NCBI GenBank assembly: GCA_020440605.1
Contig: JAGRNT010000011.1
Span: 53,471 to 117,470, forward strand
Direction of reading: 5' to 3'
DNA from: a bacterium
GTDB taxonomy: Bacteria; 4484-113; JAFGCY01
Length of the DNA stretch: 64,000 nt
The translations under genes and the position numbers were made by a program. The notes beneath the pieces were generated by a model. It did no database searches. It was not told the DNA's origin and saw nothing but the letters and a program-made list of their open reading frames with translations. This document shows, one piece after another, positions 8,127-16,984 of this stretch; the first letter of the stretch is position 1; each line of letters starts with the position of its first letter.

Positions 8127-9169
8127 CCTGCGTTGCCGTCAGGCTTCACGGAAGAAGCCTGTTCCTTCTGCTCCGCAGCGGGTTTTGCATGTCCATTGCC
8201 ATTCCCGTTGCCATTGCCGTTTCCGTTGCCATCTCCCTGGCGGCGGTACCAGTCCAGCGTGGCACGGATCCCCTCCAGCAGGGGAGTGGGCTCGAAGCCG
8301 TACTGCTCGCGGAAGCGGCTGTCGTCTACGAGGAAGTCGCTCTCGAACTGGTAGAGCATCTCACGCACACTGCGCAGCAACGGGTTGAAGCTGGCGACGA
8401 TGTTCAGCAGCAGCTTCGGCATGCTCTGGATGCGCAGCTCATGGCCGGCCTCGCGGTAGACCAGCGCCAGCACTTCCTCGGTGGAGAGTGCCGGGGCGTT
8501 CGGGCAGTTCCAGATCTTTCCGTAGGCGCTGCGATCCGGGGCGACCGTTGCCAGCGCGCGGGCGAAGTCCGGGGCATAGGTGTAGGCATGGCGCTTGCTG
8601 ACATCGCCGAGCATCTGCGCCGGTTTTCCCGCCAGGGCGTTGGGGAAGACCCGTTCGCCGAGCATCGCGTTGCGCACGCCGGGGCCGTAGAAGTCGCTGG
8701 CCTTGACGATCACGGTCGGGCAGCGGCCGCTTTCATGGGCACGCAGCAGGTTGCGCACCAGCCGGGCCCTGAGCGCGGGCTTCTCGCCATAGGCGGTGAG
8801 CGGCAGGTCCTCCTGCATCACCTCGCTGACGGGTCCGTAGCTGTAGAGGTTGTCAGCGAACACAAGCCGGCTGCCGGCATTGCTCACGCCCTCGATCAGG
8901 CCGTTGATGATGCCCGGCCAGCTTTCGCTCCACTTGGTGTAGTCAATGCCGACACAGCAGTAGACCGTATCGCTGCCCATGCACAGCCGGTAGGTGTCCT
9001 CGGTACGGGAGGCATCGCCGACCACGGCCTTGACTCCCGCCGGAACCTTGAAGCCACCGCGACGGGAAGCGGCGACCACCTGCTGGCCACGTTCCGCAAG
9101 GATGCGCACGAGCTCGGATCCGACCGGCCCGTTTGCCCCGAAAACCACATGCTTTCCGCCCTCAGCCAT
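8123..9169 (-). CDS. NAD-dependent epimerase/dehydratase-like protein with Gly-Asn repeat tail
   Basis: Extended short-chain dehydrogenase. The N-terminal nucleotide-binding motif is VVFGANGPVGSELVRILAERG (a GxxGxxG variant), followed by ADNLYSYGP, where YSYGP is the usual substrate-loop region; the catalytic Tyr-x-x-x-Lys is not in canonical form, so activity is uncertain. The last 40 residues carry a low-complexity run of alternating Gly and Asn encoded by near-perfect 6-bp repeats (about 8186-8235), followed by a Lys/Glu-rich end. A TAAACT hexamer lies 4 nt before the ATG. Confidence 0.85.
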   Translation of the reverse strand: MAEGGKHVVFGANGPVGSELVRILAERGQQVVAASRRGGFKVPAGVKAVVGDASRTEDTYRLCMGSDTVYCCVGIDYTKWSESWPGIINGLIEGVSNAGSRLVFADNLYSYGPVSEVMQEDLPLTAYGEKPALRARLVRNLLRAHESGRCPTVIVKASDFYGPGVRNAMLGERVFPNALAGKPAQMLGDVSKRHAYTYAPDFARALATVAPDRSAYGKIWNCPNAPALSTEEVLALVYREAGHELRIQSMPKLLLNIVASFNPLLRSVREMLYQFESDFLVDDSRFREQYGFEPTPLLEGIRATLDWYRRQGDGNGNGNGNGNGNGHAKPAAEQKEQASSVKPDGNAG

Positions 9170-9245
9170 GTACAGTTTATTGTCGCAAATAACTTGCCTG
9201 TGGATAAGTTGGGGATGGAATATTCCGGCTGAATCAGCGATTCAG
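9170..9245. other. short spacer with one DnaA-box-like 9-mer and a hairpin
   Basis: TGTGGATAA at 9199-9207 is a perfect reverse complement of the consensus DnaA box TTATCCACA. It stands alone, in contrast to the cluster at 39.7-39.96 kb. A perfect dyad CTGAATC-AGC-GATTCAG (9229-9245) covers the stop codon of the downstream leftward gene; no T-run follows it. Confidence 0.4.
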
Positions 9246-10196
9246 GAAGAAAAGGCACCAGAAGTAGGAAAACACAGACAGGATAAGGAAAAGAAACGCG
9301 CCTTTTCCGAGTGCCGTGCCGGCGCTGCGCCGCAGGGCGGCGAAATCCACGGAGAGGCCGATGGCCGTCATCGAGATCACGAGCATCGTGGAGGACAGCC
9401 ATTCCAGCGCCTTCAGCCCAGGCTCCGGCACAAGCCCGAGCGTACTGATGATCCCGGCGGCGAGGAACAGCACGATGAACAGCGGCATGCTCACGCGGGC
9501 CGGAGCTCCGTCCTCCGCCTGCCTGCCGCGCTGGGCCAGCAGGCTGATCACCACACTGACCGGTACCAGCATCGCCACCCGCGCCATCTTCACAAGTGTG
9601 CCGCTCGCCAGCGCCTCACCTCCCAGCCGTGCTCCGGCGGCGGCGATGGCAGTCGGCACGGCCTGCATTGACAGACCACTCCAGACGCCATAGGCGCTGT
9701 CAGTCAGGGGCAGGATGTAGCTCAGCCACGAAAACACCAGCACCCCGGCAGCGCTGAGGATATTGATCGCAGAGATGCTTACGGCCGCTTCCTCGCGGCT
9801 GGCCTTCACCACCGGGCTGACGGCGGCGATCGCACTGCTGCCGCAGATCGCCGTGCCGACCCCCAGCAGGATTGGCAGGCTGCCCTGCACACGGAAGATC
9901 CGCCCGAGCAGGATCGCCAGCAGCAGGATTCCCGGGACGCTGATCAGCACGGCCAGCAGGGCCGGCAGGCCGATTCCGGCCAGATCAAGGAAGTTCATGC
10001 GGAAGCCCACTATCACGACCGCCGCCTCCAGCATCGGCTTGCTGCAGAAGGCGAGGCCTGCCTGCAGTGATGCCGGCAGGCGCAGGCTGTTGCCGAGAAT
10101 GATCCCGAGCACGATTCCGACCACCATGCCTTCAATCAGCAGGCCGCTTGAGGATGCGAGCCAGGCGGACAGCACGATGGCGAGAAAGCCAGTCAA
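9234..10196 (-). CDS. YeiH/UPF0324-family putative sulfate exporter
   Basis: 320 residues with about ten hydrophobic helices. The family motif GVGTAICGSSAIAAVSPVV is intact near residue 115, preceded by the paired VVGFRMNF region and followed by the SMQAVPTAIAAAG repeat of the motif area. UPF0324 proteins are proposed anion exporters, with sulfate named from genetic context in some species; the substrate is not established here. The frame begins with a TTG at 10196; a GTG eight codons in is an alternative. No regulator of the LysR type is adjacent. Confidence 0.9.
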   Translation of the reverse strand: MTGFLAIVLSAWLASSSGLLIEGMVVGIVLGIILGNSLRLPASLQAGLAFCSKPMLEAAVVIVGFRMNFLDLAGIGLPALLAVLISVPGILLLAILLGRIFRVQGSLPILLGVGTAICGSSAIAAVSPVVKASREEAAVSISAINILSAAGVLVFSWLSYILPLTDSAYGVWSGLSMQAVPTAIAAAGARLGGEALASGTLVKMARVAMLVPVSVVISLLAQRGRQAEDGAPARVSMPLFIVLFLAAGIISTLGLVPEPGLKALEWLSSTMLVISMTAIGLSVDFAALRRSAGTALGKGAFLFLILSVFSYFWCLFFLNR

Positions 10197-10318
10197 TGCG
10201 GAAACTGCAAATCCCGGTAATAATCTGATGAGTGACTGCAGAGGCTTAGTTTAGGTGCAGGAGTGGAATCCGCAGCGGCGGACCTTACTTGGTTGCTTGA
10301 AGGGAAGTACGGGACACG

Positions 10319-11059
10319 ATGAAGTACATCCTCGACAGAATCCTGCCAGAGCTCAGGGCCTTGATGGGCGAAGCGCTTGAGCTTTACCAGCATGGGCAGT
10401 TCCAGGACGCACTGGAAAGCCTGGACAGCAAGCTGGCGGATCTGGAGATACTTGTGGCGGACATGGCGCATCGGGAAGCGGTGCGCTACAACCTCCTGCA
10501 TACACGTCTCGGCATTCTTGCCGGTCTCGGTGCCGACATGCGCACGGAAATGGATGCATTCCTCGCTGACCTGCAGCAGGAGGCGATGACGAGAATGGGC
10601 AATGCTGAACGGCTGGCGATGCTGATCCGCCAGCTTACAATCCGGGACGGGATGTTTGATGAGCAGTTCAGTGAGGCTGACTTCGACGGGATGCTGACCG
10701 CCGTTCCGCCTGACGCCTGTTCCATCCGCTTCTGGTCAGATGTCAGTCTCTGGGCTTTCCGGCGTGAATATCTGCATCCCCTCAGCGCCGCAGTGGAGCA
10801 TGCACTCTTCAATCCCGCCCCGGCGCACGAGATCCTCGTCTGGAAACGCATCCACCTGATGTTCGGCAGCGTTGATGGTAGTCTCGGAGATGCGGAACTC
10901 CAGGCCTACATCAGCAGCATCTCCAGTCAGGCTCAGCTCCGCGAGTTCGAGTCATCCATCATCGAGCTGCTGCGGGTACGTGGTCAGTGGAGCGCCGCTG
11001 CCCAGAAGAAGCTGGAGCGTGTAAGAGTGCGCCTCCATCGGGCGGAGACCGCGCAATGA
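10319..11059 (+). CDS. paralogue family A, member 1 (unknown function)
   Basis: 246 residues, mostly helical, no membrane segment or signal peptide. It begins with a pattern found in all four family members (about residues 15-45: aromatic-x-x-x-G-x-F followed by an Ala/Leu helix). It continues to a conserved core: IRFWSDVSLWAFRREYLHPL, then AAVEHALF, then VWKRIHLMF and finally a Gln-Leu-Arg-Glu-Phe near the C-terminus. The paired helices recall TPR-like or other helical-repeat folds, but I do not recognise a family. Member 2 follows 66 bp later on the same strand, so they may be co-transcribed. Confidence 0.75.
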   Translation: MKYILDRILPELRALMGEALELYQHGQFQDALESLDSKLADLEILVADMAHREAVRYNLLHTRLGILAGLGADMRTEMDAFLADLQQEAMTRMGNAERLAMLIRQLTIRDGMFDEQFSEADFDGMLTAVPPDACSIRFWSDVSLWAFRREYLHPLSAAVEHALFNPAPAHEILVWKRIHLMFGSVDGSLGDAELQAYISSISSQAQLREFESSIIELLRVRGQWSAAAQKKLERVRVRLHRAETAQ

Positions 11060-11125
11060 TTCGCCTGATGGTACTTGTCTCTCCGGAGTCTCAACTGAAG
11101 CAGCAGCTATCCTAGTGCCTCATTT

Positions 11126-11923
11126 ATGTACCGGAATTCAGAAATACAGAACTGGCGGGAGGAAGCCCTGAAGTCCCTCAACAGGGACATGGAGGAAGCC
11201 TTCCGTTTCTACTCAGCCGGGCATTTCGAGGATGCTGCGGCTGAACTGCAGCGCCTGCTGGATGAGTTGCCGCTGCCAGGCATGTCCGCCGCTGAGTCCG
11301 GATTCCGCAGACTGAATCTGACCTACACCCGCATCGGCTTCATCGCTGCCTCCTGCCTGGAGCAGCCCCAGGAGTTTCTGTCAATCGCTCTGGGACTGGG
11401 AACGATCTTCGAGGAACCCTCAGGGATTGCGGAAGCCGAACAGGAACGGCTGGCACTGCGCCTGCGTTTCTGGACCAGCATGGATTCCGCTGGCCTGGCC
11501 AGCTGCAGCCGGGAGCGTTTCCTGGCAATGCTGGCGGATGTGCCTGAGGAATCCCGTGATATCCGCTTCTGGCATGACATCTCGCTGTGGGCCATGCGCA
11601 ACCGGGTGCTTGAAGCACTGGAAGCCGCCGTGGAATGTTCCCTGATGCAGCAGACGAAGTTCGTGCGTGAATCCATCTGGTTGCGGATCTACCTGATGTA
11701 CAGGATCGTCAGGCAGGAGCAGTCCGAGCACGACGTGCTGTCCTACATCCATGCACTTGAAAGCCTGCCGCAGATTGATGAATTCCGCATGAACATCCTC
11801 CCCGCGCTGCAGCAGACCGGTAGCTGGAACCCCACACTGCAGCGTGCCCTGGATGCCGCCGGCAACCTGGCCCGGGCCCGTGGCTTCCAGCATGAACTGC
11901 GTTCTGACGACGAGGATGCCTGA
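11126..11923 (+). CDS. paralogue family A, member 2 (unknown function)
   Basis: 265 residues, predicted soluble and helical. It shares with member 1 the block IRFWHDISLWAMRNRVLEAL, then AAVECSL, SIWLRIYLMYRI and PQIDEFRMNILPAL, in the same order and spacing. The N-terminal signature FYSAGHFEDAAAELQRLLDE matches the family start. It ends in an acidic tail (RSDDEDA). The stop lies 5 bp from the end of the large lipoprotein gene on the other strand, so the two are convergent. Function unknown. Confidence 0.75.
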   Translation: MYRNSEIQNWREEALKSLNRDMEEAFRFYSAGHFEDAAAELQRLLDELPLPGMSAAESGFRRLNLTYTRIGFIAASCLEQPQEFLSIALGLGTIFEEPSGIAEAEQERLALRLRFWTSMDSAGLASCSRERFLAMLADVPEESRDIRFWHDISLWAMRNRVLEALEAAVECSLMQQTKFVRESIWLRIYLMYRIVRQEQSEHDVLSYIHALESLPQIDEFRMNILPALQQTGSWNPTLQRALDAAGNLARARGFQHELRSDDEDA

Positions 11924-11928
11924 GCTGC

Positions 11929-14900
11929 TCAGTCCACAGTACTGATGCAGCGCATCTGACCACTTGGGATGTCGAGATAGATCACATGCCAGCGTCCGTC
12001 CATGCCGACCACTACCTCAGGTGACATGATCCAGGCACCGTTCGTGTCATCAAGCTGTGTTGGCAATGGCAACTGCGTGAAGCGGCCGAAGTCACTCCAG
12101 AACAGCTTGCTGTCATAACCGAGCATCCCGCTCTCCAGCGCCAGGGCGGTGCGGCCACGCGCCTGTGACATGTTGACGCTGCGGAAGCGGATTCCGGTTT
12201 CCACAAGGGCAGCAATCGGATCCCGCACGGGAACCACCATCGGCGCAAGCTCAGTGGAGGGTGGTGTCGGCAGCATGCGCACGCTGTCCATCAGCCCCGA
12301 GGCACCTGTCAGCCACAGGCTCTGCCGCACACCTTCCGTGCTCATGTACAGGCAGCAGTCCATCGTGCGTCCATAGACCTTCCTCTGGCTGGTGCCGTTC
12401 TGGTGGATCCCGATCAGTTCGGGATCCATGATGTTGTAGTCATAGAAGTGGAGTTCGGAATTGACGAGGCTCGGGCCGATCAGCGAGAACCAGCGGGGCT
12501 TGATGCCCTGGAAACTGAAACCGCCGTCCATCAGGGCCCCCTGCCAGGTGGGCTGGGCCGGATTCTGGGCCACGTAGCTCCAGGGCGTGGACTGGTTGCC
12601 CTCCACGTAGCGCAGTGCATTGGCCGGCTGGAGATGCACGTACCAGTACATCACTTCGTTGGTCGGCTGGCTCATCAGGCTCGGACGGAATCCGGCAATA
12701 CCCGGATAGGCGAGCTGGGACATCCAGCTTGAGCCGTCCCAGTACTGCAGCTTGGTGGAGTTGACATCCACGAACGAGAGATAGACCTCGCCACCGGAGG
12801 TGCTTGCCAGATCCAGGTCCGTGACCTTGCCGATGCCCGGTGCCGTATCCGCCCAGCTCTGGCCGTCGCTGCTGCGGAAGTGTTCCAGCTCGTCATATGC
12901 CTCATTCAACCAGACCACATGCAGGCCGTCACTGCCAGCAGTGGCATGCAGTTCCCCGCGCAGTCCATCGCCGGCATGGCCGATCAGCTGCTGGCTGGCG
13001 GGAATTCCGCTGAACGGGAACTCCAGCAGCTCATGCGTACCGGACTTGAGCGGGATGCAGCCCAGCATGCCGTTTCCATCAAGAGGCAGCAGGCTCATCG
13101 GATAATCCGCAGAGTCGGCAACGAGCATCTCACTGTTCAGCGGCCAGTTGCCGGAGTCACGTGAGTAGAACCTGAAGAGTTCGTCTATCCCGTCGTTGAG
13201 CTGCACCAGCACATGGCTGTCGCCGTTGGCAACACGCAGGTCGGCGGTGCGTGCGCATTTCAGCCCCGGGGCGGGCTTCTCCGGCAGCGACCAGTTGCCG
13301 GCACTCTCCTGGTACATGTACCAGCTCTCAAATGGTGCCACGTCCAGCAGCACGAGCATAGTACTGCGCTGGCTGACGGGGTCGGCCTCGAGATCCACCT
13401 GCAGCACCTTGAAGTTGTAGAGACCGCCGCCGGCGATGTGACCGCCGAGCGGTTCCCACTGCTCGTAGAGCAGGGCCACGTTGTCACCGTAGCAGATGTC
13501 GAAGGCGGAGATGCTGGGATTCCAGACCGCATCAACAGCCTTGATCCCGCCCGGAACCGCGCTGAGCACGGTCTGGGTCTGGGCCGCCTGGTCGAAGCGG
13601 GAATAGATCAGGTCAAAGTTTCCGCCGTTGTCAATCTGCCGGAACAGGCAGGGATGTCCGTCTCCGTCAAGGGCCAGGCAGAAGATCCCGCCATCCAGTC
13701 CCAGCGGCTGCAGCAGGCGCTGGGGGCCGGCGCTGTCAACACTGATGATCTGCAGACCGCCGTCCGTGCTGAAGCCGAAGTGCAGCACATCACCGTCCAG
13801 CACGGGCTCACAGCTGGAGATGATTTCATCGTCACCGGAATAGTAGGAATGGAAACGCAGCCCGCCCGCGGTCTCCTGCCAGACATTGATCAGGTGCAGG
13901 CCGGCGTCGTAACCCACGTGCACCAGCCGGCCATCCGGCAGCCTGGCGCTGCGTGCCAGCAGCATCGATCCGGAGTTGCCCTGCATCTCATCAACGAGTA
14001 CGGACTGTTCCTGCCACTGCGGCAGGACACGTACGTAGCTGATCGCGAAGTCACTAAGTGCGCCGCTGTGGGCCACGCCGGTCACCCTGTAGCAGCCGGG
14101 CTGCAGCAACAGGGTGTAGCTGCTGGACGGTCCGCTGATCGGCGGCTGGCCATCGATCAGCAGTTCGTAGTTGTCAATCTGTGAGCCATCCGTCACATAG
14201 CTGCCGGACAGGTCGAATTCCACTTCCGCCGGTCCGGTATAGTCGCCTGCTGGCATGTCCAGGATGGCAACGACCTCCGCCGTGCCCTGTCCGCACATTG
14301 CGTCGAACTGGTAGATCGCTGCACTGAGATTGCCGGCGCTGTCCAGGCTGCGCAGGCGGTAGCGGTAGCTCACCAGTGGTGTGACATCAGCGTCAACGTA
14401 GGTGTTGAGTGGGCTCGGACCTCTCAGCAGCTCCGTGTAGTTGCCGGAGTTGAATGGCGCGCGCTCCAGCAGGTAGCCTGCGAAGTCCGGGGCATCCTCG
14501 TCAGGGCTGGGATACCAGCTCAGGATGATCTCGGTCTGGCCGTCACTGTCACTCAGTTCACTGGGGGGCAGGGGTGCATTGCTTCCGCCGAACACCTCCA
14601 GCGTGATTCCGGAAATGCGCAGCTCCTCAGTGCCTTCCGTCAGCAGCAGCATGTAACTGTTGCCGAATTCCGAAACGCTGCGCAGCGGATGCTGCACACC
14701 CTGCGCAGCCGGGATGTCGGCTGTGGCACTGCCGCTCAGGGCGGGACTGAAGCTCCAGCGCCCGCTGTTATAATCCGGGAATGCCAGACGGTAGGGCTGG
14801 CTGCCCTGGCTGACTTCCACCTGCGCACAGAGCGGGAACATGTCCCCGTCGAAGCCGCTGATGCGGTACAGGGCCCAGCCACTGTCCCCGCCAGGACTGA

Positions 14901-15153
14901 GTACGAGTTCATCACCGTCCATGGCTGCCTGGCTGGCCTGCAGGATCCTGTCCAGCTGCAGTGCGTATGTGCCGTTGCCCTGCACACTCACGGCCCGCGG
15001 GCCATCCACCCCGTCCAGTTCCGTCCCGGGCAGCTGTTGTTGCAGCTGTGTATCCTGCAGTTCGGTCCGGACAGTGCCGGAGCCGCTGCTTCCGCATGAC
15101 ACAAGACCGCAGAGCAGCGCGATGGCCGCAGCAATCATCCAGCTCGCTTTCAT
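11929..15153 (-). CDS. giant lipoprotein with FN3-like domain and beta-propeller-like body
   Basis: 1074 residues from the ATG at 15153, chosen because AAGGAG lies 6 nt upstream and the product then starts with a lipoprotein signal (MKASWMIAAAIALLCGLVSC, lipobox LVSC). After about 170 residues a fibronectin-III-like segment appears (ILSWYPSPDEDAPDFAGYLL ... YRYRLRSLDSAGNLSAA). The remaining 700 residues show many short beta repeats with W and D/G turns (for example LHVVWLNEAYDELEHFRSSD), as in propeller or sialidase-like proteins. Presumably it is anchored outside the inner membrane. It is enclosed by two family A genes on each side, all four on the opposite strand, suggesting but not proving a functional link. 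Confidence 0.85.
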   Translation of the reverse strand: MKASWMIAAAIALLCGLVSCGSSGSGTVRTELQDTQLQQQLPGTELDGVDGPRAVSVQGNGTYALQLDRILQASQAAMDGDELVLSPGGDSGWALYRISGFDGDMFPLCAQVEVSQGSQPYRLAFPDYNSGRWSFSPALSGSATADIPAAQGVQHPLRSVSEFGNSYMLLLTEGTEELRISGITLEVFGGSNAPLPPSELSDSDGQTEIILSWYPSPDEDAPDFAGYLLERAPFNSGNYTELLRGPSPLNTYVDADVTPLVSYRYRLRSLDSAGNLSAAIYQFDAMCGQGTAEVVAILDMPAGDYTGPAEVEFDLSGSYVTDGSQIDNYELLIDGQPPISGPSSSYTLLLQPGCYRVTGVAHSGALSDFAISYVRVLPQWQEQSVLVDEMQGNSGSMLLARSARLPDGRLVHVGYDAGLHLINVWQETAGGLRFHSYYSGDDEIISSCEPVLDGDVLHFGFSTDGGLQIISVDSAGPQRLLQPLGLDGGIFCLALDGDGHPCLFRQIDNGGNFDLIYSRFDQAAQTQTVLSAVPGGIKAVDAVWNPSISAFDICYGDNVALLYEQWEPLGGHIAGGGLYNFKVLQVDLEADPVSQRSTMLVLLDVAPFESWYMYQESAGNWSLPEKPAPGLKCARTADLRVANGDSHVLVQLNDGIDELFRFYSRDSGNWPLNSEMLVADSADYPMSLLPLDGNGMLGCIPLKSGTHELLEFPFSGIPASQQLIGHAGDGLRGELHATAGSDGLHVVWLNEAYDELEHFRSSDGQSWADTAPGIGKVTDLDLASTSGGEVYLSFVDVNSTKLQYWDGSSWMSQLAYPGIAGFRPSLMSQPTNEVMYWYVHLQPANALRYVEGNQSTPWSYVAQNPAQPTWQGALMDGGFSFQGIKPRWFSLIGPSLVNSELHFYDYNIMDPELIGIHQNGTSQRKVYGRTMDCCLYMSTEGVRQSLWLTGASGLMDSVRMLPTPPSTELAPMVVPVRDPIAALVETGIRFRSVNMSQARGRTALALESGMLGYDSKLFWSDFGRFTQLPLPTQLDDTNGAWIMSPEVVVGMDGRWHVIYLDIPSGQMRCISTVD

Positions 15154-15312
15154 GTCAGTCTCCTTAGAGCCATTCACTGCGCGAAATCAGCGGCCGGGCA
15201 ACGGGCACTGACTTCCGGTCCATGCATACTCCAGTTCTTGTACCCATATTCAAGGGTTAAATCTTCGGCAAACCACTATCATATTAGGCTGGATAATGGT
15301 TTTATAACTCTT

Positions 15313-16092
15313 GTGATCAGCGAACGTTACAAGCTGATTATTGACGATATTCGTGAGCTTACCAGACCGTTGTTCCTGCACTACAGCAAAGGTGATTTCC
15401 CCGGATGTGCCGAGCGGATCACCGAACTGCTGACCCCCGACCGGCTGATGGGACTGGAACCGGACGCCAGTGAAGTCCAGGAGTGCTATCTGCGCTTCCT
15501 GCAGCTTGCCGTGCAGCAGTCGATTGACGGCAAGTGGAACTGCGATGAGGTCACATCGGCAATAACCTGGCTCAGCCAGCCCCTGCAGACCGGGCTCGGC
15601 AACCATCAGCGCATCAATACGCTGCTGCAGCTGCGTGCCTACGTCGGCGATGGCTGCGGCCCGGGCATGACCCAGGCGGAGTTCCGTGAACTGCTCAGGC
15701 ATGAGCATCTGCTGGAGATCAGCTCGCATCTCTGGGACAGCGTCGGACTCTGGGCCTATCGCACCGGCCAGATGGATCTGCTGGAAGAGGCCTTCGAGAA
15801 TCTCACCATCAGCCCGGCGAATGTCATGCCGCAGGAATCATGGCAGCGCCTGAACCTGATGTTCCAGCTCAGGCGCGGAAGCGCCAGCCGCAGGGACATC
15901 GAGGAGTACATCCGCCTGATGCGGATGGTGCCGCAGATCCTGGAATTCCGGATGGAAATGCAGCCCCGGGCGGAACAGCTCGGAATCTGGGATGAGGAGC
16001 TGCAGGCCGCGGTTGAGGAACGCATGCAGCATGCTCGCGAGCAGGGTTACAACATCCGCACGGAGCGCCGCACCGGAAAAATCCGGAGCTGA
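15313..16092 (+). CDS. paralogue family A, member 3 (unknown function)
   Basis: 259 residues from a GTG at 15313. This start was chosen by alignment with member 4: VISERYKLIIDDIRELTRP against MPTERYTDIANSIRTDTLP, both followed by F-x-H-(Y/F)-x-(K/R)-G-(D/E)-F. The open frame extends further upstream only through non-homologous sequence. The core reads LWDSVGLWAYRTGQMDLLEE, then SWQRLNLMFQLRRGSASRRD and PQILEFRMEMQPRAEQLGIW. It is closer to member 4 than to 1 and 2. Predicted soluble and helical; no catalytic motif visible. Confidence 0.75.
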   Translation: MISERYKLIIDDIRELTRPLFLHYSKGDFPGCAERITELLTPDRLMGLEPDASEVQECYLRFLQLAVQQSIDGKWNCDEVTSAITWLSQPLQTGLGNHQRINTLLQLRAYVGDGCGPGMTQAEFRELLRHEHLLEISSHLWDSVGLWAYRTGQMDLLEEAFENLTISPANVMPQESWQRLNLMFQLRRGSASRRDIEEYIRLMRMVPQILEFRMEMQPRAEQLGIWDEELQAAVEERMQHAREQGYNIRTERRTGKIRS

Positions 16093-16166
16093 ATTTGTCC
16101 TGTCGCAGATAAATGTGAATAATAGGACTGGGTGTCCCGGGCGTGAGTCTGCGTCATCCGGGACTG

Positions 16167-16931
16167 ATGCCAACTGAACGCTACACAGATATCGCGAATT
16201 CCATCCGCACGGATACCCTTCCGGCATTCGAGCATTTCGCGCGAGGGGAGTTTGCCGAGGCCGCAATGATCGTGGAAGGTCTGCTCTTCGGCCAGCTGGA
16301 CTCAAGCATGGATCTCGAGGAATTGGAGGTGCGCCGCACCTATCTGCGTTTCCTGATCCTGTTCATGAAGTATGAGTTCGAGGGCAACTGGGAATGCCGT
16401 GCCGTGCGCACGTTGCTGGCAGAACTGGAAGTGCCCCTGAACACCACCCTTGGCAACCACGAACGGATCCTGACGATGATCCAGCTCTACGTCCATGCGG
16501 CTGATGCCTGCAACTGCGGGCTCAGCGAGGAGCAATTCCTCAGGCTGCTGGAGCATGAACATCTACTGGAGCTCAACTACGAGATCTGGATTCCGGTCTG
16601 CCGCTGGGCGTTTGTCCATGAATTCATCCGGCCGCTGGAAATGGCCTTTGAGTACCTGACGATCCACAGCCAGTACCCGATGCGCGACAGCATGTGGAAA
16701 CGGGTGAACCTGATGCTCAAGCTGCTGCGGGGTACCGCCCTGCGCATTGATGTGGCAAGCTATGTCGAGCACCTGCTGCTGGTGCCGCAGATCATGGAGT
16801 TCAGGGAGGACATGCTGCCGGTGATCCGCAGCCATTTTCTCTGGGACGAGGGCATGGAACAGCACATGCTCAGCAAGCTGGCCGAGGCCCGCGATGGCAG
16901 CGGCCAGTTCGACAACGGTCCGTCACAGTGA
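16167..16931 (+). CDS. paralogue family A, member 4 (unknown function)
   Basis: 254 residues from the ATG at 16167; a GTG eight codons upstream is possible, but homology with member 3 starts here. Conserved blocks are FEHFARGEFAEAAMIVEGLL, LRLLEHEHLLELNYEIW, CRWAFVHEFIRPLEMAFEYL, SMWKRVNLMLKLLRGTALRI and VPQIMEFREDMLPVIRSHFLW. Member 3 shares LLRHEHLLEIS and the LGNH(Q/E)RI-x-T motif, absent from 1 and 2, so the four form two subfamilies. The gene lies 74 bp behind member 3 on the same strand. Function unknown. Confidence 0.75.
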   Translation: MPTERYTDIANSIRTDTLPAFEHFARGEFAEAAMIVEGLLFGQLDSSMDLEELEVRRTYLRFLILFMKYEFEGNWECRAVRTLLAELEVPLNTTLGNHERILTMIQLYVHAADACNCGLSEEQFLRLLEHEHLLELNYEIWIPVCRWAFVHEFIRPLEMAFEYLTIHSQYPMRDSMWKRVNLMLKLLRGTALRIDVASYVEHLLLVPQIMEFREDMLPVIRSHFLWDEGMEQHMLSKLAEARDGSGQFDNGPSQ

Positions 16932-16972
16932 ATTACAACTCGAATCCGCTGAAAGTCCGGCATCCGTGGGTA

Positions 16973-16978
16973 TAAACT
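16973..16978 (+). promoter_or_regulatory. TAAACT box, leaderless start of 16985 gene
   Basis: TAAACT followed by 6 nt (gcggat) and the ATG; no Shine-Dalgarno. This fits the TANNNT-N6-start pattern seen across the window. Confidence 0.6.
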
Positions 16979-16984
16979 GCGGAT

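Noticed and set aside
9199..9207. Single perfect DnaA-box 9-mer as an origin signal
   Set aside because: Isolated in a 65-bp spacer without AT-rich context; one such 9-mer by chance is unsurprising in 64 kb.
13213..14184. 323-codon plus-strand frame inside the giant lipoprotein gene
   Set aside because: Shadow of the minus-strand gene; no motif, promoter or ribosome site.
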